In this document: positions 1 through 5,977 of the stretch, in pieces
Layout: each line of letters begins with the position of its first letter
How positions within the stretch are numbered: position 1 is the stretch's first letter
DNA from: Acidobacteriota bacterium
Lineage (GTDB): Bacteria; Acidobacteriota; Blastocatellia; Pyrinomonadales; Pyrinomonadaceae
Direction of reading: 5' to 3'
DNA: 11,306 nt
Assembly: GCA_024640445.1 (NCBI GenBank)
Contig: JAHEEZ010000107.1
Location: forward strand, 1 to 11,306
The notes under the pieces: model-generated
Databases searched by the model: none
The model's input: only the letters and a program-made list of their open reading frames with translations
What the model was told of the DNA's origin: nothing
Translations under genes and position numbers: made by a program

Positions 1-704
1 GCTGGACGCGGTTCGAAATAGCGGCACGGATCGCGAAGACGTTTCCGACCGATCCGCCGACCGACGACAAAGCGGTGCTGTATCTGATGAACGATACCTC
101 TGCCGTGAAGGACTTCGCTCCGGGCGCGGAGAATCTTGAGGGGTTTCTATACCCAACTACGTACGATTTTCCGATCGGAACAAAGCCTGAGGAAGTGATC
201 GACCGAATGGTGGAGGAATTCAGGAAGATCTGGGAGCCTGAATGGGCGATAAAGGCGCAGAACATGGGGCGCACGCCGTTTGAGATGGTCACCATCGCTA
301 GCCTGATAGAGAACGAGTCCAAGTTCGACGGCGAACGGAGAGTCGTCGCTTCGGTCATCTACAACAGACTGGACTGGGGAATGGCGTTGGGGATCGACGC
401 GACGAACGTCTATATCGCCAAGATGCTTGGCAGATGGGACGGGACGATCCACAAGAGCGACATCGACGTTAACCATCCGTATAACACAAGGAAGATCGCG
501 GGCCTGCCGCCCGGTCCGATCTCGTCCGCGAGCAAGAGCGCCTTCGAAGCGGCGCTGGACCCGGCGAAGACGGATTACCTTTACTATGTCCTGGATGTCG
601 AGAAGAACGACGGCTCGCACAAGTTCTTTTCATCCGCCGCCGAATTCGAACGCGCGAAGGCGAAGTACCAAAGATGGCTTGAGGAGCAGAGAAGGAACAA
701 GTGA
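1..704 (+). CDS. mltG: Endolytic murein transglycosylase MltG (YceG-like), 5'-truncated
   Basis: The reading frame is already open at the left edge (first complete codon at 3), so the start and the N-terminal membrane anchor lie outside the window; 233 residues remain. MltG cleaves nascent peptidoglycan strands in the periplasm near the membrane and helps set glycan length. Visible family landmarks, numbered from the first complete codon, are WTRFEIA (1-7, end of the 'EGWT' LysM-like segment), LEGFLYPTTYDF (45-56), TIASLIENES (97-106) with E103 as the likely catalytic Glu, VIYNRLDWGM (118-127), HPYNTRKIAGLPPGPIS (158-174) and a terminal SHKFFSSAAEF. The usual LQxDPTxxY stretch reads LGIDATNVY, so the Gln is Gly. 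A GTG at 75 is only an internal codon: conserved family sequence continues upstream of it. The gene is followed 12 bp later by a repeat element. Identification is firm. Confidence 0.93.
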   Translation, partial: WTRFEIAARIAKTFPTDPPTDDKAVLYLMNDTSAVKDFAPGAENLEGFLYPTTYDFPIGTKPEEVIDRMVEEFRKIWEPEWAIKAQNMGRTPFEMVTIASLIENESKFDGERRVVASVIYNRLDWGMALGIDATNVYIAKMLGRWDGTIHKSDIDVNHPYNTRKIAGLPPGPISSASKSAFEAALDPAKTDYLYYVLDVEKNDGSHKFFSSAAEFERAKAKYQRWLEEQRRNK

Positions 705-716
705 AAACGCGACGGA

Positions 717-861
717 TTAGCCCACCCATTCAAGGGTGGGATCCCGATGCCGACGTTTAGAGCAAAGCTTCGCGTTGCATCAGCAGACGGACGCTCCTCT
801 TCGCGTCTTCGCGGGAACTCTTCTTTGGTGTCCAGGTCCCGCCCATGAATGGGCAGGCTAA
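717..861. repeat. Inverted pair of REP-like hairpins (REPIN/MITE-like element)
   Basis: Left arm 717-746 starts TTAG, then a perfect 7-bp stem CCCACCC/GGGTGGG (721-727 with 734-740) around an ATTCAA loop. Right arm 832-861 is the same unit reversed and ends GGCTAA. Its reverse complement matches the left arm at about 23 of 30 positions. One stem pair changes from A-T to G-C with pairing kept, and another becomes a wobble. A tetranucleotide beside a hairpin, present as two inverted copies, is the architecture described for REPINs mobilised by RAYT transposases. No transposase is in the window. The 85-bp interior holds three copies of CTTCGCG (768-774, 799-805, 807-813) and no convincing ORF. 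Whether it is repeated elsewhere in the genome cannot be seen here. Confidence 0.55.
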
Positions 862-892
862 ACAGTTCCCTGCTCTCAGCTCACAGCTTGCC

Positions 893-941
893 GGTCACCA
901 TTCACTAGTCACTATTCACTATTCACGATTCACTATTCACC
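893..941. repeat. Degenerate 7-bp tandem repeat, seven units, consensus ATTCACT
   Basis: Seven contiguous heptamers run without any break in register from 893 to 941. Three units are exactly ATTCACT (900-906, 914-920, 928-934). The others are GGTCACC (893), AGTCACT (907), ATTCACG (921) and ATTCACC (935). TCAC is invariant in every unit. The array ends two bases before the HAD gene's ATG at 944, where a ribosome binding site would be expected. It resembles the short tandemly repeated heptanucleotides known from cyanobacteria and other repeat-rich genomes. It is too short-period for CRISPR. Confidence 0.8.
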
Positions 942-943
942 AA

Positions 944-1816
944 ATGTCCGACATAAGACTCCTAGCACTCGACCTTGACGGAACCCTTCTGAATTCGGAA
1001 GGCAAGATCTCAGCGCGCAACAAGGCCGCGATCCGTGCGGCCGAAGAGAAAGGCGTGCTGGTCACCATTGCGACCGGGAGGAGATTCCGTGACGCGCGTC
1101 CGGTGGCGATCGAAGCAGAATTCAACGCACCGATCCTCACTCACAACGGCGCGCTGATCAAATTTGCCGAATCTCTTGAGACCGTCTCCGTGGATCTTCT
1201 GAATGATGAAGCGGTACTTGAGATTCTGCGGGTAGGCAGGGCCTTCGGCGGCAACGCGCTTGTCAGCGCCGATCCCTTGGGAAAAGGTACTCTTTTCTAC
1301 GACACAATCTCTGAAGAGAACCTGCCTCTGAAACGCTACGTCGTTTGGGCGAAGAATCTTCACGGAGAAGAGGCGGAAGAAGCGGTCCACCATGTTGACG
1401 CCCTCGAGAGTATCGTCGAACCGAACGACATTATTCACATATCGTTCTCGGGCACATGCAAAGCGATGTATGATTTTCAAATGACGCTCGAAGAGGAACT
1501 CGGAGATATGGTCAACATTCTCGCGACCATTTATCCGCGTCTCGATTTCACTCTGCTCGACATTCTGCCACCGCACGCATCGAAGGCCGCAGGACTCAAC
1601 AAACTGGCCTCGCTGCACAAATTTTCCCACGAAGAAATAATGGTCGTCGGCGACAATTTCAACGATCTCGAAATGCTTGAATACGCGGGAACGTCAGTCG
1701 TGATGGGAAACGCGGACAACAGTTTGCTTGAACGTGAGGAATTTTATACAACATTAACTAATAACGAGGACGGCGTCGCCGCCGCGATCGAAGAATTCAT
1801 ATTGGCTGTAAATTGA
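944..1816 (+). CDS. Cof-type HAD-superfamily phosphatase (subfamily IIB)
   Basis: Cytosolic Mg2+-dependent phosphatase of 290 residues, probably acting on sugar phosphates, nucleotides or a similar small phosphoester; the substrate cannot be read from sequence. HAD motif I is LDLDGTLL with nucleophile D10 and acid D12. Motif II is TIATGR. Motif III Lys is K214 in HASKAAGLNKL. Motif IV is GDNFNDLEML (236-245) with metal ligands D237 and D241. The cap between motifs II and III is the large C2B type, and the length is normal for Cof/YbiV/YidA proteins. The frame stays open upstream to a Met at 845, but that extension would translate the repeat array and lacks family similarity, so I chose ATG 944, where the product begins MSDIRLLALDLDGT. 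No Shine-Dalgarno precedes it. The next gene follows after 56 bp. Confidence 0.9.
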   Translation: MSDIRLLALDLDGTLLNSEGKISARNKAAIRAAEEKGVLVTIATGRRFRDARPVAIEAEFNAPILTHNGALIKFAESLETVSVDLLNDEAVLEILRVGRAFGGNALVSADPLGKGTLFYDTISEENLPLKRYVVWAKNLHGEEAEEAVHHVDALESIVEPNDIIHISFSGTCKAMYDFQMTLEEELGDMVNILATIYPRLDFTLLDILPPHASKAAGLNKLASLHKFSHEEIMVVGDNFNDLEMLEYAGTSVVMGNADNSLLEREEFYTTLTNNEDGVAAAIEEFILAVN

Positions 1817-1862
1817 CGGAAGCCCCCGGCGGGTAAGTCTTCTTTGCGGCAATAATTTTTTT

Positions 1863-1866
1863 GGAG
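1863..1866 (+). promoter_or_regulatory. Ribosome binding site GGAG of the cyclophilin gene
   Basis: GGAG lies 6 nt before ATG 1873 and directly after a run of seven T (1856-1862). It decides between ATG 1873 and an in-frame TTG at 1861, because the TTG would sit upstream of this site. Confidence 0.75.
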
Positions 1867-1872
1867 ACAAAT

Positions 1873-2358
1873 ATGGCAAACAGGACAGCAGTACTTGAGA
1901 CGAACAAGGGCACTATCAAATTCGAACTTTTGGAAGACGACGCACCGAAGACGACAGAAAACTTCCGCCTTCTCGCGGATCGCGGCTACTACGACAGCGT
2001 GATCTTTCACCGGGTGATCGAGAATTTCATGATCCAGGGCGGCGACCCGCTCGGTGAAGGATACGGCGGCGAATCGGCATGGGGAGGCAAGTTCGACGAC
2101 GAGATCGACCGCGGGTCCGACCTGTACCAGGGCGCGTATGAAAAAGGTACAGTAGCGATGGCAAACGCCGGGCCCAATACCAACGGCTCACAGTTCTTCA
2201 TCATGCACGTCGATTATCCTCTGCCGCCGAGCTACACCAAGTTCGGAAAGGTGATCGAAGGCCAGGACGTTGTTGACCATATCGCGGCCGTCGACACGAA
2301 CCCGGGAGACAAGCCGGTAGATCCGGTCGTGATGGAAAAGGTCTATATCGAAGAATGA
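1873..2358 (+). CDS. Cytosolic cyclophilin-type peptidyl-prolyl cis-trans isomerase
   Basis: Single-domain cyclophilin of 161 residues without signal peptide or membrane segment, so it should act in the cytoplasm on proline isomerisation during protein folding. The core is complete: FHRVIENFMIQGGDP (45-59) holds the catalytic Arg R47 and pocket residues F52, M53 and Q55, followed by GTVAMANAGPNTNGSQFFI and YTKFGKVIEGQDVV. The position of the cyclosporin-contact Trp of human CypA is not Trp here (the segment reads PLPPSYTKFG), as in many bacterial cyclophilins. Start ATG 1873 has GGAG 6 nt upstream. It sits 56 bp after the HAD gene and 26 bp before dtd in the same direction, so it is probably cotranscribed with dtd and the lipoprotein cyclophilin downstream. 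The family is certain; specific clients are unknown. Confidence 0.94.
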   Translation: MANRTAVLETNKGTIKFELLEDDAPKTTENFRLLADRGYYDSVIFHRVIENFMIQGGDPLGEGYGGESAWGGKFDDEIDRGSDLYQGAYEKGTVAMANAGPNTNGSQFFIMHVDYPLPPSYTKFGKVIEGQDVVDHIAAVDTNPGDKPVDPVVMEKVYIEE

Positions 2359-2384
2359 TCGGGAGACGGCAATCCCGCTGATCT

Positions 2385-2834
2385 ATGAGAGCAGTCATCC
2401 AGAGGGTTTCCCGAGCCGCTGTAAGGGTCGGGGAAGAAACCGTCGGCGAAATTGGCCGGGGCATTCTGGTTCTTTTGGGCGTTAGCGTCGAAGACACAGA
2501 AGATGACGCGCTATACCTGGCGGACAAGACGCTGAACCTAAGGATCTTCGAAGACGAAGACGGCAAGATGAACCTCTCACTTGTCGACATTGACGGCGAA
2601 CTGCTTGTCGTTTCCCAGTTCACACTTTACGGTGACGCCCGGAAGGGACGCCGTCCTTCATTCATTAAGGCGGCAGCGCCGGAACGTGCGAACGAACTGT
2701 ATCTCCATTTCGCGAAAAAGGCCGCAGGATCTTTGCGCAAGGTCGAGACCGGGCAGTTTCGTGCGATGATGGATGTCGAACTGGTGAACGACGGTCCGGT
2801 GACGATCCTTCTCGATTCCTCAAAAGGCTTCTGA
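2385..2834 (+). CDS. dtd: D-aminoacyl-tRNA deacylase
   Basis: Dtd hydrolyses D-amino acids (and achiral glycine) mischarged on tRNA, a chirality proofreading step in translation. The 149-residue length is typical. The start MRAVIQRVSRAAVRV is canonical. The SQFTL motif is at 77-81 followed by YGDARKGRRPSF, and the Gly-cisPro motif is NDGPVT, with G137-P138 at the usual place. The start ATG 2385 has only a weak ribosome site: the nearest GGGAG (2361-2365) is 19 nt away and lies in a possible small hairpin (CGGGA 2360-2364 with TCCCG 2373-2377), so translation may depend on the upstream cyclophilin gene, whose stop is 26 bp before. The lipoprotein cyclophilin starts 7 bp after the stop. Confidence 0.96.
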   Translation: MRAVIQRVSRAAVRVGEETVGEIGRGILVLLGVSVEDTEDDALYLADKTLNLRIFEDEDGKMNLSLVDIDGELLVVSQFTLYGDARKGRRPSFIKAAAPERANELYLHFAKKAAGSLRKVETGQFRAMMDVELVNDGPVTILLDSSKGF

Positions 2835-2841
2835 GACTGTT

Positions 2842-3471
2842 ATGAAACGAATACTCGGATTTTCAATTCTGGCCATTGTCCTGATCGCTTCTGCATGCGG
2901 GAGCAACTCCGGAACGAACACGGCTCCCGCGTCGGTGAAGGAGAATGCAAAACCCGTCGCCGACAGCGAGATGGCGGTAATAGAAATGGAGAATCAGGCG
3001 GCCTACGGCACGATCAAGATCGAACTCTACTCGAACATCGCGCCAAAGATGGTGGCGCGGTTCAAGGAACTAGCAAAGGAAGGGGTCTACAACGGCGTGA
3101 CGTTTCACAGGGTGAACGATTCGGTGATTCAGTCCGGGGACCCACTTTCAAAGGACGCGGACCCAACAAATGACGGCACCGGGGGTTCTCAAAAACCTGA
3201 CGTTGCCGCGGAGTTCAGCGACATCCTCTATGACTCGGGAATCGTCGGTGCCGCTCGCGGCCCTGATTTTAATTCCGCAAATTCTCAATTTTTCATTACA
3301 CTTAAACGCGAACAAGGCTTTGATCGGCGTTATACTGTCTTCGGCAAGGTCGTAGACGGTATGATCAACGCCAAGACCATCGCCGGCGCTCCCCGAAATG
3401 GAGAGCGGCCACTGGACGATATTCGAATCAAACAAATCAGGATCGTTCCCCGTGAAACCGCCGGGAACTGA
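2842..3471 (+). CDS. Lipoprotein cyclophilin-type peptidyl-prolyl isomerase
   Basis: A 209-residue second cyclophilin carrying a lipoprotein signal peptide: MKR, a hydrophobic stretch 4-15 and lipobox ASAC with lipidated C19. Gly at +2 (no Asp) suggests transport beyond the inner membrane in a diderm. A Ser/Asn/Ala-rich linker (20-42) leads to the isomerase domain from about residue 45. Landmarks are TFHRV (87-91) with catalytic R90, QSGDP (97-101), GAARGPDFNSANSQFFITL with Q149-F151, and YTVFGKVVDGM. The active-site loop between R90 and Q97 is one residue shorter than in the cytosolic paralogue at 1873-2358, and the usual F-M pair is missing (NDSVI), so pocket and activity may differ. It likely assists folding of exported proteins. 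The start is only 7 bp after dtd, and the frame places the signal peptide at the exact N-terminus. Confidence 0.92.
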   Translation: MKRILGFSILAIVLIASACGSNSGTNTAPASVKENAKPVADSEMAVIEMENQAAYGTIKIELYSNIAPKMVARFKELAKEGVYNGVTFHRVNDSVIQSGDPLSKDADPTNDGTGGSQKPDVAAEFSDILYDSGIVGAARGPDFNSANSQFFITLKREQGFDRRYTVFGKVVDGMINAKTIAGAPRNGERPLDDIRIKQIRIVPRETAGN

Positions 3472-3497
3472 CCTCCCTGGAGACAAGGCCGACCAGG

Positions 3498-4319
3498 ATG
3501 CTCTCGATAACAAGCAAAGACAATCGCCATTTCAAATCCGCCGTTCGGGTACGCAACGGAAAGGAAAAAGATCTCATTTTCATCGAAGGCCGCCGCCTCG
3601 CATCGGAAGCGCTGAGAAGCCGGCTCAAGATCCGTGAAGCGTTCTTCTCCAGGGATTTCGCTTCTGCGGAAAATTCGCTTGGACTTGTCGGAGCATTGGA
3701 TGAGCGCGCCGACGATGCTTTTGAATTGCCGGAGAAGCTCTTCAACTCGCTGGCGGATACAAAGTCACCGCAGGGCGTACTGCTTGTCTGCGAACGTCCT
3801 GTCGCCTCGTTGGCAAAGATAGCCGACGGAATAGCGGGCGAAAATGACGGGTTGAAGCTTGCCGTGGTGCTTGAAAAGATCTCGAACCCTGGAAATTTGG
3901 GAGCGGTCCTGCGAACCGTCGAAGCGGTGGGCGCCGCGGGCGTGATAACCACCCCTGGTTCTGTCGATGCATTTGCTCCGTCTGTCCTGAGAGGCTCAAT
4001 GGGAGCAGCGTTTCGTCTGCCTGTGGTTGAAAAGCTGGCGATGAAGGAGATCTTCTCGTGGGCGAGAGAGATCGGGGCAAGAGTGATCGGTACGGCCGCC
4101 GATGCCGGGTCTGAGTACACCTCAGTTGACTGGAATAAACCTATAGTGGCAGTGTTCGGGTCGGAGGCGCACGGTATTCACGATGAAGAAAAGGAAGGGG
4201 TGGAGGAAATGGCCAGGATCCCCCTCGCAGAAGGCGTCGAGAGCCTGAACCTGGCCGTATCGGCGGGTATCATATTGTTCGAAGCTAAACGCCAGATCGA
4301 GTCAGCAACACGGAAATGA
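3498..4319 (+). CDS. TrmH/SpoU-family RNA 2'-O-ribose methyltransferase
   Basis: SPOUT-class S-adenosylmethionine methyltransferase of 273 residues that should 2'-O-methylate a nucleotide in rRNA or tRNA. The N-terminal substrate-binding domain covers about 1-100 (FIEGRRLASEAL at 28-39, SPQGVL at 90-95). The catalytic domain follows with motif 1 SNPGNLGAVLRTVEA (129-143, N130 and R139), motif 2 VAVFGSEAHGI (217-227, E223) and motif 3 IPLAEGVESLNLAVSAG (241-257, S249, N251). This layout resembles RlmB, TsnR and AviRb type 23S rRNA methylases; the target base cannot be assigned. ATG 3498 is preceded by AAGG (3485-3488) at 9 nt. It is the last gene of the + strand run and converges on the phosphatase gene, whose stop is 11 bp beyond this one. 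Confidence 0.92.
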   Translation: MLSITSKDNRHFKSAVRVRNGKEKDLIFIEGRRLASEALRSRLKIREAFFSRDFASAENSLGLVGALDERADDAFELPEKLFNSLADTKSPQGVLLVCERPVASLAKIADGIAGENDGLKLAVVLEKISNPGNLGAVLRTVEAVGAAGVITTPGSVDAFAPSVLRGSMGAAFRLPVVEKLAMKEIFSWAREIGARVIGTAADAGSEYTSVDWNKPIVAVFGSEAHGIHDEEKEGVEEMARIPLAEGVESLNLAVSAGIILFEAKRQIESATRK

Positions 4320-4330
4320 CCGATCGGGAT

Positions 4331-5947
4331 CTAGTTCGCACCAGAATTCACTGGTAAATTCGAGTTCGCATCAGCCGGTGCAGCCGGTTCATCCGCTTCT
4401 TTCAAGGCTTCTTCAAATGCCGGTCTGGCCGCGGGGTTTGTCACAAGTGTCATCGCGAAGGCGATCTCCTTCGCAAGACCCGGGCGCTGGTCATCATCAA
4501 ATTCCGGCAACTTCTCTTTGGCTTTCGTGAGCGAAAGTCCTGCTTCCTCGTACCTGCCGTTTAGCACGTACGCAAGTCCAAGAAAATAAAGGTCTTCAGA
4601 GTTCTGAGGATTTGCCGAAAGAGTAGAGATCGCTGCGGAAGGATCCTTGTAGACCTCAGCTTTTGCCTGTTCAAACGTCGTAAGCGGAATTTTCTCCGGC
4701 GCCGCAGGAACCTGCGTTACCGGCTGTGGAACCTCTGTTCCATTCCAAAGGTAAACCGCGCCCGCGCCAACAGCGGCGCCTATTGCAAGAAGCAAGAGCC
4801 CGACGAAGATTCCGCCCATGATCTTCCCGGCGCCAACGCCGCCCTTCGCTTCGGGCTGTTCATTCCCAGGAGTTGAATCAGCGGGTCCTTCGGAAAGTAT
4901 GGAAAGAAAACTCTCACTTCCTGAAGGCTTCATCGAAATGCTGTCCGACACGAGGACGTCAGCGATCGTCTCCGCCTCGGAGATCGCTTCAAATTCATCC
5001 GTGTCCGCCTCACTTGCATGAGACAAGTCCCCCGGGGTCTGCGCTTCTTCAAGCGATGCGGCAACTATCTCGGGGCCCTCTTCAGCAACGCTTTCGACTT
5101 GGGCGCCGCTGCCATTATCGCCGGCAATATCGGTTCTTGCCGTGGCAACAGTATCTTCTTCAGTTTCCTCCGCGATCGGAGCACCTACGTACTCTTCAGC
5201 ATAGGGCGCCTCTACCCTTACCACGACCGCCGTCAGATTGTCTTCAGCTCCCCGTTCGTAGCAGATCTCTTTAATCGTCTCGCACAGGATCAAGGCGTCC
5301 GGCGCCTGGATCAGGAGATTCCTAAGCTCCGAGTCATCTATGTGCCGGGTAACACCGTCGGAGCAAGCCAGGAACATAGTGTTCGGCTCGACCATCATCG
5401 TTTTCAGGTCCACCTCGACCAACGGTTCCGCGCCAAGGGCCCTGCTGATCACGTTTCGGCTGGGATGCACGGCGGCCTGTTCGGGCGACATTCTGCCCGC
5501 CCTGACCTCTTCTTCAACGACCGAGTGGTCAAGAGTTTCCTGTGTCAGATCGCCGTTGGGGGCAAGCCTGTACAACCTCGAATCGCCCACGTGACCAATT
5601 GTCGCGACGTTGCCGTTCAGGTGCAGCGCGACGACCGTCGTGGCCATGGAGTTGAGCTGCGGAAGATCGTGGGACATCTGGAAGATCGCCGCATTCGCTC
5701 GCTCGATCGCTATCCGCATGCGGTCTTCGGCATCGCCGTCCTGCTGGAGGTTGATGAAGGCCTCGGCCAGTACCTCCATCGCCATCTGCGAAGCGACATC
5801 GCCCGCCTGCGCGCCACCCACGCCATCAGCGACCGCAAACAGCCCGCTGTCCCTGAGTTCCAGGTAAGAATCCTCATTCTGCGGCCGTTTATCACTGAGA
5901 CCTCGGTCGGAAATTGCGGCTGAAATGATCTGCACTTCTTCCTGCAT
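4331..5947 (-). CDS. Membrane-anchored PP2C-type Ser/Thr protein phosphatase with TPR-like outer domain (PstP-like)
   Basis: A 538-residue protein. Residues 1-246 form a PP2C/Stp1-type phosphatase that removes phosphate from Ser/Thr using two metals: NEDSY (24-28), AVADGVGG (38-45, D41), ATIGHVGDSRLYRL (115-128), ACSDGVT (194-200, D197) and GAEDNLT (233-239, D236). An acidic, low-complexity linker (247-370) follows, then one transmembrane helix (about 376-401), then a 130-residue outer part with a helical TPR-like repeat (LYFLGLAYVLNGRYEEAG, 453-470) and a Pro/Ala tail. With the catalytic half cytoplasmic, the repeat domain should face outward. Actinobacterial PstP has the same phosphatase-TM order, but I do not recall a TPR-like tail there. 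GGAG lies 9 nt before the ATG. It ends the FHA-PBP-SEDS operon, 30 bp after the SEDS gene, and probably opposes the kinase at 10720. Confidence 0.92.
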   Translation of the reverse strand: MQEEVQIISAAISDRGLSDKRPQNEDSYLELRDSGLFAVADGVGGAQAGDVASQMAMEVLAEAFINLQQDGDAEDRMRIAIERANAAIFQMSHDLPQLNSMATTVVALHLNGNVATIGHVGDSRLYRLAPNGDLTQETLDHSVVEEEVRAGRMSPEQAAVHPSRNVISRALGAEPLVEVDLKTMMVEPNTMFLACSDGVTRHIDDSELRNLLIQAPDALILCETIKEICYERGAEDNLTAVVVRVEAPYAEEYVGAPIAEETEEDTVATARTDIAGDNGSGAQVESVAEEGPEIVAASLEEAQTPGDLSHASEADTDEFEAISEAETIADVLVSDSISMKPSGSESFLSILSEGPADSTPGNEQPEAKGGVGAGKIMGGIFVGLLLLAIGAAVGAGAVYLWNGTEVPQPVTQVPAAPEKIPLTTFEQAKAEVYKDPSAAISTLSANPQNSEDLYFLGLAYVLNGRYEEAGLSLTKAKEKLPEFDDDQRPGLAKEIAFAMTLVTNPAARPAFEEALKEADEPAAPADANSNLPVNSGAN

Positions 5948-5977
5948 TATTGTTTTCTCCGGAATGAAAAGGCCGGG

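Noticed and set aside
721..740. Intrinsic terminator of mltG
   Set aside because: The hairpin is strong but is followed by ATCCCGATG, not a T-tract, and the same unit recurs inverted at 832-861, which fits a repeat element better. It could still slow transcription.
893..941. CRISPR array
   Set aside because: The period is 7 bp with no spacers and no cas gene; this is a simple tandem repeat.
845..943. Upstream start for the HAD phosphatase at 845
   Set aside because: The extra 33 residues translate repeat DNA (HHSLVTIHYSRFTIH), and the family normally begins just before the DxDGT motif, as it does from 944.
1817..1872. Terminator between the HAD and cyclophilin genes
   Set aside because: The GCCC/GGGT pairing is only 3-4 bp and the seven-T run is about 25 nt further on, next to the SD, so they do not form a terminator.
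2357..2383. Regulatory hairpin before dtd
   Set aside because: A 5-bp stem (CGGGA/TCCCG) with an optional bulged extension is too small to support on its own; mentioned only under dtd.
3437..4120. 227-codon open frame on the - strand
   Set aside because: Antisense to the TrmH-family gene, Ser/Ala/Pro-rich translation, no domain. A shadow of a well-supported gene.
5018..5923. 301-codon open frame on the + strand
   Set aside because: It is exactly antisense to the PP2C catalytic domain, and its translation is Arg/His-rich with no recognisable domain. The - strand frame carries all PP2C motifs.
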